DNA of 64,000 nt. It comes from Methylobacterium sp. E-066 (lineage in GTDB: Bacteria; Pseudomonadota; Alphaproteobacteria; Rhizobiales; Beijerinckiaceae). Made by a program: the position numbers and the translations under genes. This document shows positions 33,317 to 42,097 of the stretch, in pieces. The stretch spans positions 1-64,000 of the forward strand of contig NZ_JAKSYO010000156.1 of the NCBI RefSeq assembly GCF_022829635.1, read 5' to 3'. Below the pieces are notes generated by a model. It ran no database searches and was not told where the DNA came from. It was given only the letters and a program-made list of their open reading frames with translations. Every line of letters starts with the position of its first letter. Positions within the stretch are counted from its first letter, which is position 1.

Positions 33317-33853
33317 ATGACACGCATCCTGCCGCTGCTCGCGCTGCTGGGCCCCTTCGCGGCGAGCGGCGCTCTGGCCCAGGAGCCGCCGGCAGCCGCC
33401 AAGCCCGCCGAGACGTTCCAGGCGCCCGTGAAGAACGCCAAGGGCGACACGATCGGCACGATCGCGATCCGCGACGGCGCCAACAGCCTGGTGCTGCGCG
33501 TCGCCATCCAGCCCGGCGGCCTCCCGCCCGGCTGGCACGGCATGCATTTCCACGCCGTGGGCGATTGCTCGGATCCGAAATTCCTGAATTCCAAGGCCCA
33601 CGTGAACCACGACCAGAGCAAGCATGGCCTGCTCAACCCGGACGGGCCCGATGAGGGCGACCTGCCGAACCTTTACGTGGTCCAGGACGGCTCGGCGAAC
33701 GCCGAGGTGACCAGCGAGACGCCGCTCACCGGCGAAGGCGGCCTCAAGGACGGCGACGGCTCGGCGCTGATCATCCACGCCAACGAGGACGACCACACCA
33801 CTCAGCCGATCGGCGGCGCCGGCGACCGGGTCGCCTGCGCGGTGATCAAGTAG
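33317..33853 (+). CDS. sodC: Periplasmic Cu,Zn superoxide dismutase
   Basis: A 178-residue precursor with a 21-residue signal peptide ending ALA. Metal ligands are visible in WHGMHFHAVGDCSD (copper His near 73, 75-77), KAHVNHDQSKHG (bridging and zinc His), LPNLYVVQDG (zinc Asp region) and IIHANEDDHTT. The disulfide partners are the Cys in GDC and in DRVACAVIK. It protects the periplasm from superoxide. The ATG at 33317 has GAGAGGAG upstream. It converges with the thioesterase gene six bases away. Confidence 0.95.
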   Translation: MTRILPLLALLGPFAASGALAQEPPAAAKPAETFQAPVKNAKGDTIGTIAIRDGANSLVLRVAIQPGGLPPGWHGMHFHAVGDCSDPKFLNSKAHVNHDQSKHGLLNPDGPDEGDLPNLYVVQDGSANAEVTSETPLTGEGGLKDGDGSALIIHANEDDHTTQPIGGAGDRVACAVIK

Positions 33854-33859
33854 AACCCG

Positions 33860-34321
33860 TCAGCCCGGATTGGGCGAGGGCACCAGGGGCGGGATCGGGC
33901 GTGGGCGCCCGGCTTCGTCGATCGCCACGAAGGTGAGGGTGGCCTGCGTCACCCGCTCGCGGACCTGTGTGCAGAACCGGCGGGCCCAGGCCTCGACCTC
34001 GATCTTCATCGAGGTCCGGCCGACATGCGAGACCCGGGTGTAGACGCACAGCACGTCCCCGACCCGGACCGGGCGGATGAAGGTCATCGCGTCGAGCGCC
34101 ACGGTGACGACCCGGCCCTGGGCGCGATCGACCCCCGCGATGCCGCCGGCCTGATCCATCTGCGTCAGAACCCAGCCGCCGAAGATGTCGCCGTTGGCGT
34201 TGGTGTCGGCCGGCATCGCGATGGTCCGGACCGTCAGGTCGCCGCGCGGCAGGTCCGTCTCGGGGGCCGGCGTCGCCACGCTCTCGCCCGCTACGCGTCC
34301 GACGTGCTGCATGCCGTCCAT
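33860..34321 (-). CDS. Acyl-CoA thioesterase (YciA-type hotdog protein)
   Basis: A 153-residue hotdog-fold thioesterase. The first strand-helix reads RTIAMPADTNANGDIFGGWV with the catalytic-type Asn/Asp positions, then LTQMDQAGGIAG. Later segments (MTFIRPVRVGDVLCVYTRV, TFVAIDEAGRPRPIPPL) match the YciA/acyl-CoA hydrolase family. It hydrolyses acyl-CoA to free CoA and the acid in the cytosol. The start at 34321 (MDGMQHVG) is likely; the Met three residues on cannot be excluded. It may share a promoter with the small membrane protein gene upstream (19-base gap). Confidence 0.9.
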   Translation of the reverse strand: MDGMQHVGRVAGESVATPAPETDLPRGDLTVRTIAMPADTNANGDIFGGWVLTQMDQAGGIAGVDRAQGRVVTVALDAMTFIRPVRVGDVLCVYTRVSHVGRTSMKIEVEAWARRFCTQVRERVTQATLTFVAIDEAGRPRPIPPLVPSPNPG

Positions 34322-34340
34322 CCGCCTGTCCCGCCCGCCG

Positions 34341-34478
34341 TCAGAGAAGGATGCCGGCGAGCTTCAGCCCGGCCGCAAGCAGAATCGCGGCCGCGCCCAG
34401 GATGCATTCGAACGGGATCGATTGCCAGAGATCCGGCGTCGCCGCCGCGGGCTCGGCGCGCTGCGCGATATCGTTCAT
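34341..34478 (-). CDS. Small (45-aa) single-pass membrane protein
   Basis: The ATG at 34478 has an excellent ribosome site (GGGAGGAAA, six bases upstream) and opens a 45-codon frame ending with TGA at 34341. The protein starts MNDIAQRAEPAAATPDLWQS and ends with a hydrophobic helix (CILGAAAILLAAGLKLAGIL) that would span the membrane. The strong ribosome site, low-ambiguity hydrophobic pattern and position just before the thioesterase suggest a real gene, perhaps co-transcribed with it. I do not recognise a family. Confidence 0.6.
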   Translation of the reverse strand: MNDIAQRAEPAAATPDLWQSIPFECILGAAAILLAAGLKLAGILL

Positions 34479-34572
34479 CGGGTTTCCTCCCGGGCGGCCG
34501 ATCTGTCGCCGGTCCACCCATTTCGTGCACTATACGGCATGAGACCCGGGCGTGCATCCCGAATCGCGGCAC

Positions 34573-34605
34573 GAAAAAGCCCGGCGGCTCGTGTGAGCCG
34601 CCGGG
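34573..34605 (-). terminator. Intrinsic terminator of the Tyr/Arg-repeat gene
   Basis: GCCCGGCGGCTC pairs with GAGCCGCCGGGC around a five-base loop. On the minus strand the stem is followed by TTTTTCG. It lies 22 bases after the stop of the gene at 34627. Confidence 0.85.
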
Positions 34606-34626
34606 CCGGTCCGGTGGGCGATCCGC

Positions 34627-34896
34627 TTAGTAGTAGAACCGGCGACGGTAATACGGACGACGGTAGAACGGGCGCGGGCCGTAATAGAACCGGCGGCGGT
34701 AGTAGGGACGGCGGTAGAACGGGCGCGGGCCGTAGAACCGACGGCGGTAGTAGTACTGGGCCTTCTGGGCCACGGCCGGCGCGGCGTCGGCCGGCAGGGC
34801 GATGCCCGGGCCGACCGGCGCAGCCGACGCGCCCTGCGGCGCAGCAGCCGCGGAGCCCAGCACCAGCAGGGCCGCGAGCAGGAATTTCCTCAGCAC
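34627..34896 (-). CDS. Secreted Tyr/Arg-rich repeat protein, function unknown
   Basis: An 89-residue protein with a signal peptide (residues 1-26, KFLLAALLVLGSAAAAPQGA). A short Ala/Pro linker follows, then about 42 residues made of two tandem copies of RRRFYYGPRPFYRRPYY-like sequence. The mature tail contains almost only Tyr, Arg, Phe, Pro and Gly. Such highly basic aromatic tails could bind DNA, polysaccharide or the outer surface; no family function is known to me. The start is the GTG at 34896 with AGGGAG nine bases upstream, and a good terminator follows, so it is a monocistronic and probably well-expressed gene. Confidence 0.7.
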   Translation of the reverse strand: MLRKFLLAALLVLGSAAAAPQGASAAPVGPGIALPADAAPAVAQKAQYYYRRRFYGPRPFYRRPYYRRRFYYGPRPFYRRPYYRRRFYY

Positions 34897-35084
34897 GTCT
34901 CGACTCCCTTCGCATGATTGCGTCTTCGACGACGGACCGCACGGGGGACGAGAACCCTGTCGGCGATCCGAGACGCTGCAACGCACGGGCGATGGGAAGC
35001 GTTGCAGCGTAACTCTACGGAGATCCGGACAGGGTTTATTTTTGACCTCGCCGCCGCGGACGGTCGTGGAGACGCAGCCGACGC

Positions 35085-35270
35085 TCAGGCGATCTTGGTG
35101 GTCATATCCTCGATGCGGGCCTCGGTGCTCTGGCGGACGAGGGCGATGCCGTGCTCGCAATCCTCGCGGCGGAGGTAACCCTCCGCGGAATCCGCGATCA
35201 CCTCGCCGTTGCGCGCCCGCAGGCGCCAGCGCCACTCACCCTTGGCATCCCGATACAGTTCGAACCGCAT
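35085..35270 (-). CDS. DUF1508 (YegP-like) protein
   Basis: A 61-residue protein consisting of a single DUF1508 unit (MRFELYRDAKGEWRWRLRA, NGEVIADSAEGYLRREDC). E. coli YegP has two such units in tandem; the one-unit form is common in alphaproteobacteria. The role is unknown; the fold is a small alpha/beta module. The ATG at 35270 is supported by the family start. It lies alone between the secreted repeat protein and the helicase terminator. Confidence 0.88.
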   Translation of the reverse strand: MRFELYRDAKGEWRWRLRARNGEVIADSAEGYLRREDCEHGIALVRQSTEARIEDMTTKIA

Positions 35271-35314
35271 GGTGCAGCCTCTCGTCCGACGTGCCGGTCA
35301 GATGGGACATCCCG

Positions 35315-35355
35315 CGCAAAAAAGAAGCCGCCCCGGGAGGTTCCCCCGAGGCGGC
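35315..35355 (-). terminator. Intrinsic terminator of the helicase gene
   Basis: GCCGCCCCGGGA and TCCCCCGAGGCGGC form an imperfect GC-rich stem; on the minus strand a TTCTTTTTT run follows. It lies about 110 bases after the helicase stop, just beyond the dispersed repeat. Confidence 0.7.
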
Positions 35356-35380
35356 GTCCGTACCAGTCCAGCAAAATCCC

Positions 35381-35453
35381 GGTTTCAAAAGGTCGAGACC
35401 TTTTGCGGGTGCAGGGCGGAGCCCTGCGGATCTGTCGGGGGCTGCGCCCCCGA
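35381..35453. repeat. Dispersed double-hairpin intergenic repeat, copy 2
   Basis: TTTCAAAAGGTCGAGACCTTTTGCGG, a GCAGGGC...GCCCTGC stem and CGGGGGCTGCGCCCCCG follow one another. The first stem and its flank recur inverted at 49102-49125. It lies 3' of the helicase gene and 5' of its terminator. Confidence 0.7.
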
Positions 35454-35462
35454 ACCCTCTCT

Positions 35463-37079
35463 TCAAGAGCGGGGCGACCGCTCCAGCCAGCCGATGGTGC
35501 GGCCTTCGCCGTTGCCGCCGCCAGCGCTGCGCGGGCGGGCATCGGCCCGCTGGGGCCGGCTGTCCCGTGCCGGGCGCGCCTGTTGTTGGGCCGGCCGCTC
35601 GCCCTGCGGACGGGCGGGCCGGTCCGAACGGGCCTCGCGTCCCTGCGGGGCGGGACCGCGACCGTCGCCGCGACCGCCTTCCGGACGGCCCTGGCGCGGC
35701 GCACCCTGACCTTGGCCACCGCCGCCGCCGAAGCCGCGGCCGCCTTCCGGGCGTCCCTGCTGGGGACGGCCCTGCTGCGGCCGGGACCGCTGGCCCGGAC
35801 GACCACCGGCCGGACGCTGCTGCTGGCGCTCGGGCCGACGCTCTTCCTCGCGGGCGATGTCGGCCGCTTCCTGGCGCGACGGGGGCGTGAAGCCCTCGGG
35901 GAAGCCCGCCACCGGCACGCTCTGGCGGGTCAGCCGCTCGATGTCGCGCAGGTAGGCCCGCTCCTCGTCGTTGCAGAACGAGATCGCCAGACCGGTCGCC
36001 CCGGCGCGCGCGGTGCGGCCGATGCGGTGGACGTAGCTCTCGGGCACGTTCGGCAGGTCGAAATTGATCACGTGGCTGACGCCGTCGACATCGATGCCGC
36101 GGGCGGCGATGTCGGTGGCCACCAGCACCCGGCAATCGCCGTCGCGGAAGGCCTGGAGCGCCCGCTCGCGCTGGGGCTGGCTCTTGTTGCCGTGGATCGC
36201 CGCGCCGGCGATGCCGGCCTTGTCGAGGCCGCGCACGACCCGGTCCGCCCCGTGCTTGGTGCGGGTGAAGACCAGGACCCGTTCGATGGCCGGATCGCGC
36301 AGGATGTGGGCCAGCAGCGCCTGCTTCGCGCCGGTATGGGCGAAGATGACCTTCTGCTCGACGCGCTCGGCCGTGGTCGCCACCGGGGTGACGGCGACCT
36401 GGACCGGATCCTTCAGATACTGGCTGGCGAGGCCGGCAATGTTCTTCGGCATCGTCGCCGAGAAGAACAGGCTCTGGCGCTGGGCCGGCAGCATCTTCAC
36501 GATGCGCTTGAGGGCGTGGATGAAGCCGAGGTCGAGCATCTGGTCGGCCTCGTCAAGGACCAGGATCTCGACGCCCTCGAGGGTCAACGAGCGGCGCTCG
36601 ATCAGGTCGATCAACCGGCCCGGGGTGGCGACCAAAACGTCGACGCCCGGCGCCAGCGCCCGCTCCTGGCGGCTGATGGTGACGCCGCCGAACACCACCG
36701 TGGTGGTGTAGGACAGGTAACGGCCGTAATCCGCGAAGGATTCGGCGATCTGGTTGGCGAGCTCGCGGGTGGGCGAGAGCACCAGCACCCGGCAGCCGCG
36801 GCGCGGGGCCCGGCGATCCGAGAGCGAGAGACGGTGCAGGATCGGCAGCGCGAAGGCCGCGGTCTTGCCGGTGCCGGTCTGGGCGATGCCGCAGAGGTCG
36901 CGGCCCTCCATGGCCGGCGGGATCGCCTGGGCCTGGATCGGGGTCGGCGTGACGTAGCCAGCCTCGCCGAGTGCCCGGAGCACGGGCTGGGCAAGGCCGA
37001 AATCGGTGAATTGGGTCAAAGAGATATCCGATGCAGCAGGGCCGGCCGGGCGCCTCGCATCCTGTGCGAGCAGCGCCAT
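35463..37079 (-). CDS. DEAD-box RNA helicase, RhlE-like, with long RG/Q-rich tail
   Basis: A 538-residue helicase. The two RecA-like domains carry the full motif set: [10 protein letters not shown] (Q), [10 protein letters not shown] (I), SPTRELA (Ia), TPGRLID (Ib), [13 protein letters not shown] (II), FSATMP (III), VFTRTK (IV), [11 protein letters not shown] (V) and [10 protein letters not shown] (VI). From about residue 385 a tail rich in Arg, Gly, Gln and Pro ([15 protein letters not shown]-like repeats) probably binds RNA and may promote condensation. Such helicases remodel rRNA precursors and mRNA and often matter in cold. The ATG at 37079 ([13 protein letters not shown]) was chosen; upstream Met codons lie in non-conserved sequence. 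A 300-base upstream region could hold a cold-sensing leader. Confidence 0.93.
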   Translation of the reverse strand: MALLAQDARRPAGPAASDISLTQFTDFGLAQPVLRALGEAGYVTPTPIQAQAIPPAMEGRDLCGIAQTGTGKTAAFALPILHRLSLSDRRAPRRGCRVLVLSPTRELANQIAESFADYGRYLSYTTTVVFGGVTISRQERALAPGVDVLVATPGRLIDLIERRSLTLEGVEILVLDEADQMLDLGFIHALKRIVKMLPAQRQSLFFSATMPKNIAGLASQYLKDPVQVAVTPVATTAERVEQKVIFAHTGAKQALLAHILRDPAIERVLVFTRTKHGADRVVRGLDKAGIAGAAIHGNKSQPQRERALQAFRDGDCRVLVATDIAARGIDVDGVSHVINFDLPNVPESYVHRIGRTARAGATGLAISFCNDEERAYLRDIERLTRQSVPVAGFPEGFTPPSRQEAADIAREEERRPERQQQRPAGGRPGQRSRPQQGRPQQGRPEGGRGFGGGGGQGQGAPRQGRPEGGRGDGRGPAPQGREARSDRPARPQGERPAQQQARPARDSRPQRADARPRSAGGGNGEGRTIGWLERSPRS

Positions 37080-37381
37080 GTTCAGGTCGGTCCGTTGGCA
37101 GGGGGCAGCCCGCGTGATGGAGCGGCCCGGGTGCATGCACGTTATGAAGAGGGGGGCCGGATCACGCCGGGAGGCGCCCGATCCGTCACGCAGCCCCCTC
37201 AAGCGGGCCATGACGGCCGCTGACGCTGCACTGCCGATATGCAGGTGTGCGGCTGCGAAGTCAATGCAAAGCTATGCCCCGCACGACATGGCACCGATCG
37301 CGTGGGCGCGTGTCTCGGCTCAGTATCACGCGTCGATACGCGCGCGCTCTATCATTCACCGACTCGTTCTATCGGCCCGCC
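37080..37381. other. Upstream region of the helicase gene
   Basis: A 302-base gap between the helicase start and the OPT transporter stop. It should hold the helicase promoter and 5' leader on the minus strand. No gene, terminator or clear motif was recognised; part of the sequence is less GC-rich (37250-37370). Confidence 0.4.
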
Positions 37382-39328
37382 TCAGGCCGCCAGCCGCCGC
37401 GTCTGGCGGTAGAGGCCTGCCGTCAGACCCGCGAACAGCACCAGGCCGCCGATCAGCGCCGGGCCGCTAAAACCGTCGCCCACCAGCGCCAGGGCGCCAT
37501 CGTTGCCCGACACGTAGACGATGATCGCGAAGGCGACGCCCCAGAGGCTCTCGCCGACGATCAGGCCCGTGGCCGTGAGGGTGCCGAGCCGGACCGCCCG
37601 TTCCGGATCGGCCTGGCGGCGCGCCCAGCGCTCGTAGACCGTGCCGATCACCGCGCCCGCCACCAGGGGCAGGATCAGCTTCATGGACAGGTAGATCCCG
37701 AAGGCGGCCGCCAGCGGCGGGAGGCGCAGGCGCTTCAGCCGGCCGAGGGTTTCGTCCAGGGCGATCAGCCCCACGCCCGCAACCGCGCCCCAGCCCAGCA
37801 TCCGCCAGTTGCCTTCGCCGGACAGCACGCCCTTCGCCAGGGTCGAGATCAGGCCGGCCTGCGGCGCTGCCAGGGCATTCGGCCCGGCCCCGGGCGCCCC
37901 GACGAAGCCGAAGCTCGTCGCGAGCACGTTCAGCACCGGCGGTATGATCACCGAGCCGAACACCACGCCGACCACGAGGGCCGCCTGCTGCTTCCACGGG
38001 GTGGCGCCGACGAGCTGGCCGGTCTTGAGGTCCTGCAGGTTGTCGTTCGCGATGGCGCAGATGCTGAACACGATGCCGGTGACGGTCAGCACGTAGGCGA
38101 CGAGCGCGCCGCTGCTCTCCGCGTCCGCCCCGCGGCCGAGCAGCCCCAGCAGCATCACCGAACTCGCCAGCGCGGCCAGGATGCCGATCCCCGACAGAGG
38201 CGAGTTGGACGAGCCGATCAGCCCGGCCATGTAGCCGGTCACCGCCGCCGCCACGAGCCCGATCACGAGGACGAACAGCAGGGCGCCCGCGACCAGCAGC
38301 GCGCCGTGACGCTCCAGGCTGGTGCCGGCGAGGACGTCCCACAGCAGCCAGCCGATCGGCAGGAGCAGGCTCAGCGAGACGAGGCCGACGACCGCGATCG
38401 GCAGGTCGCGCTCTTCGAGGGCCAGCGTCGCGCCGGCCTGACGCGCCCGGCCGGCCGCGAAGGCCGAGCGGATGCCGCCCAGCACCGGGCCGGCGATCCG
38501 GATCAGGGTCCAGATCGCCGCGACACCCATCACGCCGGCGCCGAAGAACCGCACCTCCTGGCGGAACGCCGCGCCGACCCAGGCCTCGACGGACACGTCC
38601 GGCATCGGATGCTGCGCGGTCAGGACCGGGACCAGCACGGCCCATCCGATCACCAGCCCCAGGGCCATCGCGGCCCCCACCGACAGGCCGACGAGATGGC
38701 CGACGCCGAGCAGCGCGAAGGACAGGTTGCCCCCGATCCCGGTCGCGCCGGCGCCGACCCGGAACCAGATCGCCGCGCTGTCGAGCACCAGCCGGGTCTG
38801 CGCCAGGGCCGCGAAGCCGGCCGAGGCCAGGCTGTTCCAGACGAGGATGCACAGGCCGAGCGCGCTGTCCGCCGCCCCGGTGGCGCCCTGGGTGCCGAGC
38901 GCCAGCACCTCGGCGGCGGCGCGTCCCTCCGGGTAGGGCAGGTCCGAATCGACCACGAGGGCGCGGCGCAGGGGCACCGAGAACATCACGCCCAGGATCC
39001 CGCCGGTCACGGTGATCCCCGCGGTGGTGAGCCAGGGAAAACCGTGCCACCAGCCGATCATGACCAGCCCCGGCAGCACGAAGATGATGCACGAGAGCGT
39101 GCCCGCCGCCGAGGCGACGGTCTGGACGATGTTGTTCTCCAGCACCGTGGCGCCGGGGAGGTGGCGCAGCACAGCCATGGAGATGACCGCCGCCGGGATC
39201 GATGTCGCGAAGGTGAGCCCGACCTTGAGGCCGAGATAGACGTTGGCGGCGGTGAACAGCAGGGTCAGCACGCCGCCGAGCAGGATGCCGCGCCAAGTCA
39301 GTTCGGCTGGATTGGCACCGCTGGGCAT
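37382..39328 (-). CDS. OPT-family transporter
   Basis: A 648-residue polytopic inner-membrane protein with about 15-16 hydrophobic segments. The N-terminus (ELTWRGILLGGVLTLLFTAA, NVYLGLKVGLTFATSIPAAV) and later segments (LPGATVLENNIVQTVASAAG, LPYPEGRAAAEVL, GYMAGLIGSSNSPLSGIGI) are diagnostic of the oligopeptide transporter (OPT) family, in the branch found in bacteria. Substrates are proton-coupled di- to pentapeptides or metal-chelator complexes. No peptidase or regulator is adjacent, so the substrate is open. The start is the ATG at 39328. Confidence 0.92.
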   Translation of the reverse strand: MPSGANPAELTWRGILLGGVLTLLFTAANVYLGLKVGLTFATSIPAAVISMAVLRHLPGATVLENNIVQTVASAAGTLSCIIFVLPGLVMIGWWHGFPWLTTAGITVTGGILGVMFSVPLRRALVVDSDLPYPEGRAAAEVLALGTQGATGAADSALGLCILVWNSLASAGFAALAQTRLVLDSAAIWFRVGAGATGIGGNLSFALLGVGHLVGLSVGAAMALGLVIGWAVLVPVLTAQHPMPDVSVEAWVGAAFRQEVRFFGAGVMGVAAIWTLIRIAGPVLGGIRSAFAAGRARQAGATLALEERDLPIAVVGLVSLSLLLPIGWLLWDVLAGTSLERHGALLVAGALLFVLVIGLVAAAVTGYMAGLIGSSNSPLSGIGILAALASSVMLLGLLGRGADAESSGALVAYVLTVTGIVFSICAIANDNLQDLKTGQLVGATPWKQQAALVVGVVFGSVIIPPVLNVLATSFGFVGAPGAGPNALAAPQAGLISTLAKGVLSGEGNWRMLGWGAVAGVGLIALDETLGRLKRLRLPPLAAAFGIYLSMKLILPLVAGAVIGTVYERWARRQADPERAVRLGTLTATGLIVGESLWGVAFAIIVYVSGNDGALALVGDGFSGPALIGGLVLFAGLTAGLYRQTRRLAA

Positions 39329-39584
39329 GCGAATCAGGCTCCGAGATCGAATCCTTCGAGTTTATCGGTCGTCGACTGCGGAAGACAACCTGCCAGAAAA
39401 GCGGATTTTTTGGATCGTTATATGTTGATTTGGGAAGAATTAAGTCAATTCAGAAGAGCTATGCTGGCAAAATTTAAAATCTATACTGTGCTGAAGGTGC
39501 CGTTTCTAAGAATGTGGATTTCCCAGGCCGTCGCGATCCAGCCGGACCTTGGGCTGCGCGGGCACGGTGTGCTAATCTCAGGGC

Positions 39585-39815
39585 ATGCAGATCGACGAAG
39601 AGCGCATTGACGGGGCGGTGCTCGCCCTTCTGTGGCTGACGCTCCACAACGAATGTCGGGCCTGGAAAGGGTTCGACTGGGCAACCCTCGGCCGCCTGCA
39701 CGCGAAGGGGCTGATCGACGATCCGGTCGGCCGGGCCAAGTCCGTGGTGCTGACCGAGGAGGGCCTGCGCCAATCCGAGGCGCTGTTCGAAGCGCTGTTC
39801 ACGCGCAAGGCTTGA
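39585..39815 (+). CDS. DUF6429 family protein
   Basis: A 76-residue protein (QIDEERIDGAVLALLWLTLH, then RAWKGFDWATLGRLHAKGLI, then KSVVLTEEGL). It matches the small DUF6429 family common in proteobacteria, often seen near mobile elements. The layout resembles a winged-helix core and could bind nucleic acid, but no function is established. It is preceded by 256 bases of relatively AT-rich sequence (39329-39584) with no recognised gene. Confidence 0.82.
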   Translation: MQIDEERIDGAVLALLWLTLHNECRAWKGFDWATLGRLHAKGLIDDPVGRAKSVVLTEEGLRQSEALFEALFTRKA

Positions 39816-39935
39816 GCGCCGCGGCTCAGCGACGCTGCAAACACGTGTGTCAGGGAAAAATCAGGACCCGAAGCCGTGATCTCGGCCTGGTGCCGAACGA
39901 TCAGATTCCAGAGGGAAAGCACCACAACAAACGTG

Positions 39936-40020
39936 TGGTGCGGCCAAGAGGACTCGAACCTCCACCCCTCGCGGGACTAGCACCTCAAGCTAGCGCGTCT
40001 ACCAATTCCGCCATGGCCGC
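39936..40020 (-). tRNA. tRNA-Leu (anticodon GAG)
   Basis: An 85-nt gene whose acceptor stem GCGGCCA pairs with TGGCCGC, followed by A and an encoded CCA. The anticodon arm CTAGC-TTGAGGT-GCTAG gives anticodon GAG, which reads CUC and CUU. A long variable arm, the D-loop GGTAGA segment and the T-arm GGTTCGAGTCC are normal for a class II leucine tRNA. Confidence 0.96.
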
Positions 40021-40204
40021 ATCGGACGCGAAGATCCGCCCGTTCGCCCGAACGCTGCGACCTCCGGGGAATCCCTCGGGTCGCCGTCATGTCGGGCGGC
40101 GCAGCGGATAACAGATCGATCCGCCGCCGACAAGCGCTCCGCTCGCCCCACCGTCTCTCAGAGCGGAAATTACGCGATCCTCGGTGAAAACGACCGTCCT
40201 TGAG

Positions 40205-40822
40205 TCAGGTGCAAAGCGGGATGAGGGCCAAGTCCACGATGGCTCGCAAGTCCCGTTCGGAGGCGCCATCCCGCGCCTGCACCGACAGACCCTGCAGGGT
40301 GGCAGCGTAGAACGCGGCCAGCGCCTGGGTATCGCTCGTCTCGGGCAATTCGCCCTCGCTCTTGCCGCGATCGAGCCGGGCCTTGATGGCCTCGCGCGCC
40401 GCGATCCGCCGAGCGGTCATGCGCTGCGCGATCGCGTGATGGTCCGGCCCGCAGCTCAGCAGGCCCAGCGAAATGAAGCAGCCGCCAGCACGGCCGCTGG
40501 CGGCGTAGTGCTTCGCCGCCTGTGTCAGCAGAGTGCGGATCGCCGTCTGCACGGTTCCCGACCGTTCGAGGGCTTCCGCGGCGAACGCGCCGTCGCGCTG
40601 CTGATAGAGGGCGACCGCTTCCTCGAAGAGGGCTTCCTTGCTTTGGAACGCGCCGTACAGGCTGGTCGCCGTGACGCCCATGGCATCTGTGAGATCGGCG
40701 ATCGACGTGCCCTCGTAGCCGCGGGCCTGAAACAGGACCAGGGCGGTCTCGAGAGCTTCCTGGCGATCGAACTGGCGTGGCCGGCCGCGCCCTCTCCGAC
40801 CCGACGGGTTTTCGATTTCCAT
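40205..40822 (-). CDS. TetR-family transcriptional regulator
   Basis: A 205-residue regulator. The N-terminal basic stretch (GRRGRGRPRQFDRQEALETA) and helix-turn-helix (GYEGTSIADLTDAMGVTATS, LYGAFQSKEALFEEAV) are typical. The C-terminal ligand domain includes GGCFISLGLLSC with Cys residues that might sense electrophiles, as in the AcrR/NemR-like groups. The ATG at 40822 was selected; a start 13 codons earlier would enter the divergent promoter. It is divergent from the SGNH hydrolase 82 bases away and is its probable regulator. Confidence 0.9.
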   Translation of the reverse strand: MEIENPSGRRGRGRPRQFDRQEALETALVLFQARGYEGTSIADLTDAMGVTATSLYGAFQSKEALFEEAVALYQQRDGAFAAEALERSGTVQTAIRTLLTQAAKHYAASGRAGGCFISLGLLSCGPDHHAIAQRMTARRIAAREAIKARLDRGKSEGELPETSDTQALAAFYAATLQGLSVQARDGASERDLRAIVDLALIPLCT

Positions 40823-40904
40823 AGCGACCGCTGCGATAATGCCTTGACAGGCGCGCCGCAAGCCGTCCTCAATTCTGTAGCGATTCCTGCAAAAAGGCTT
40901 TCGG

Positions 40905-41684
40905 ATGATGCGGCATGCGATCGTCGCTCTGGGTGCTCTCGCTCTGGGTGCTCTCGCTCTCGGGGCCGGGCTCGGCGTAGGGGCGCAGGCCGACCCGCGG
41001 CGGGTCCTGATCTACGGGGACAGCAACACCTGGGGCTATGTGGCGAGCCCCGACGGCCAGCCTGCCCGCCGCTACAGGCGCGACCAGCGCTGGACGGGCC
41101 TGCTCCAGCAGGCGCTCGGTGCCGATTACGAGGTGGTGGAGGACGGACTCAACCTGCGCACGACCGACCTCGACGGCGAGTCCTGGCCGGACAGCATTAT
41201 GAGGCCCGACACGGTTAACGGCTCAAAACATCTGCCGGTGTCGATCGCGGCCAACATGCCCCTCGATCTGGTCGTGATCATGCTCGGCACGAACGATCTC
41301 CAGGCCCGCTATCGACGCTCGCCGCAGCAGGTCGCCGACGCCGCGGTGGGGCTCGCACAGCAGGTGCAGGCCTCCTCGGGAGGCATCGGCAACGCCTATC
41401 CGGCGCCGCGCGTGCTGCTGGTATCGCCGGTCCAAATGGCGAAGATTCCGATCCAGGGCTGGAGCGAGCGCTATGACGGCGGTCGGGAGAAATCCCAGCA
41501 CTTCGCCGAAGCTTTTGCGCAGGCGGCGGTGAAGGCCCGGATCCCGAGCTTCGACGCCGCATCCGCGATCGGCGGCGGCGCACATGGTGCCGATGGCTTG
41601 CACCTGTCTCCGGCCGATCACCGTCAGTTGGCGGCCGCGATCGCCCCCGTGATCCGCGAGACGCTGGGCGCCAAAGAGCCGTGA
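40905..41684 (+). CDS. Secreted SGNH/GDSL-type hydrolase
   Basis: A 259-residue esterase with a signal peptide that contains a perfect repeat (GALALGALALGAGLGVGA). The catalytic Ser is in block I YGDSNTWGY (near residue 39), followed by the Gly and Asn blocks (VIMLGTNDL) and the Asp/His block DGLHLSPADH. The order matches bacterial arylesterases and acyl hydrolases. The encoding DNA for the signal repeat is a 15-bp tandem duplication, so its length may vary between strains. Probably controlled by the adjacent TetR protein. Confidence 0.9.
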   Translation: MMRHAIVALGALALGALALGAGLGVGAQADPRRVLIYGDSNTWGYVASPDGQPARRYRRDQRWTGLLQQALGADYEVVEDGLNLRTTDLDGESWPDSIMRPDTVNGSKHLPVSIAANMPLDLVVIMLGTNDLQARYRRSPQQVADAAVGLAQQVQASSGGIGNAYPAPRVLLVSPVQMAKIPIQGWSERYDGGREKSQHFAEAFAQAAVKARIPSFDAASAIGGGAHGADGLHLSPADHRQLAAAIAPVIRETLGAKEP

Positions 41685-41688
41685 CTGA

Positions 41689-41994
41689 TCAACCGGACGC
41701 GTAGCTATCGTCCAGGAACGGCGTCGCGCTGTCGCCGATGGTGGTGCCGGGCTCGATGATCGCCGCCGCCTTGCGGATCAGCTCCGTGACCTCGACCGAG
41801 ATCCGGTCGCCGGTCACGACGATCTGGCCGCGGGCGATCGGGTGGTCGTTGGCCAGGATCTCGACCATGTCGCTGTCGCTGGCTTCCAGCTCGATCACGG
41901 CGCCGCGGCCCATGCGCAGCAGCATGTGCAGCGGCATCCGCGCCCGGCCGAGCACCACCGTCAGATCGACCTTCAGGGTCTCGAAGACCGCCAC
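41689..41994 (-). CDS. fliN: FliN-like flagellar motor switch protein (SpoA domain)
   Basis: A 101-residue protein made of one SpoA domain (TLKVDLTVVLGRARMPLHML, LLRMGRGAVIELEA, LANDHPIARGQIVVTGDRIS, VEVTELI). FliN forms part of the switch ring and the cargo gate of the flagellar export apparatus; type III secretion paralogues (SctQ) look alike. The start is GTG at 41994. No other flagellar gene lies nearby, so it is displaced from the main flagellar cluster or is a second copy. It is divergent from lipB. Confidence 0.85.
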   Translation of the reverse strand: MAVFETLKVDLTVVLGRARMPLHMLLRMGRGAVIELEASDSDMVEILANDHPIARGQIVVTGDRISVEVTELIRKAAAIIEPGTTIGDSATPFLDDSYASG

Positions 41995-42097
41995 CGCCTG
42001 CCCATCCCGTCTCGCAGCCGACCCGGAGCATCAAAAACTTGCCACCGCCGGCCGCGGATGTTGAAGGCTTCGACCATCGACGCAGGATAGTGAACCC

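Noticed and set aside
39422-39610. A short plus-strand protein (MLIWEELSQFRRAML...) before the DUF6429 gene
   Set aside because: No ribosome site and the frame overlaps the DUF6429 start; AT-rich promoter sequence explains the open frame.
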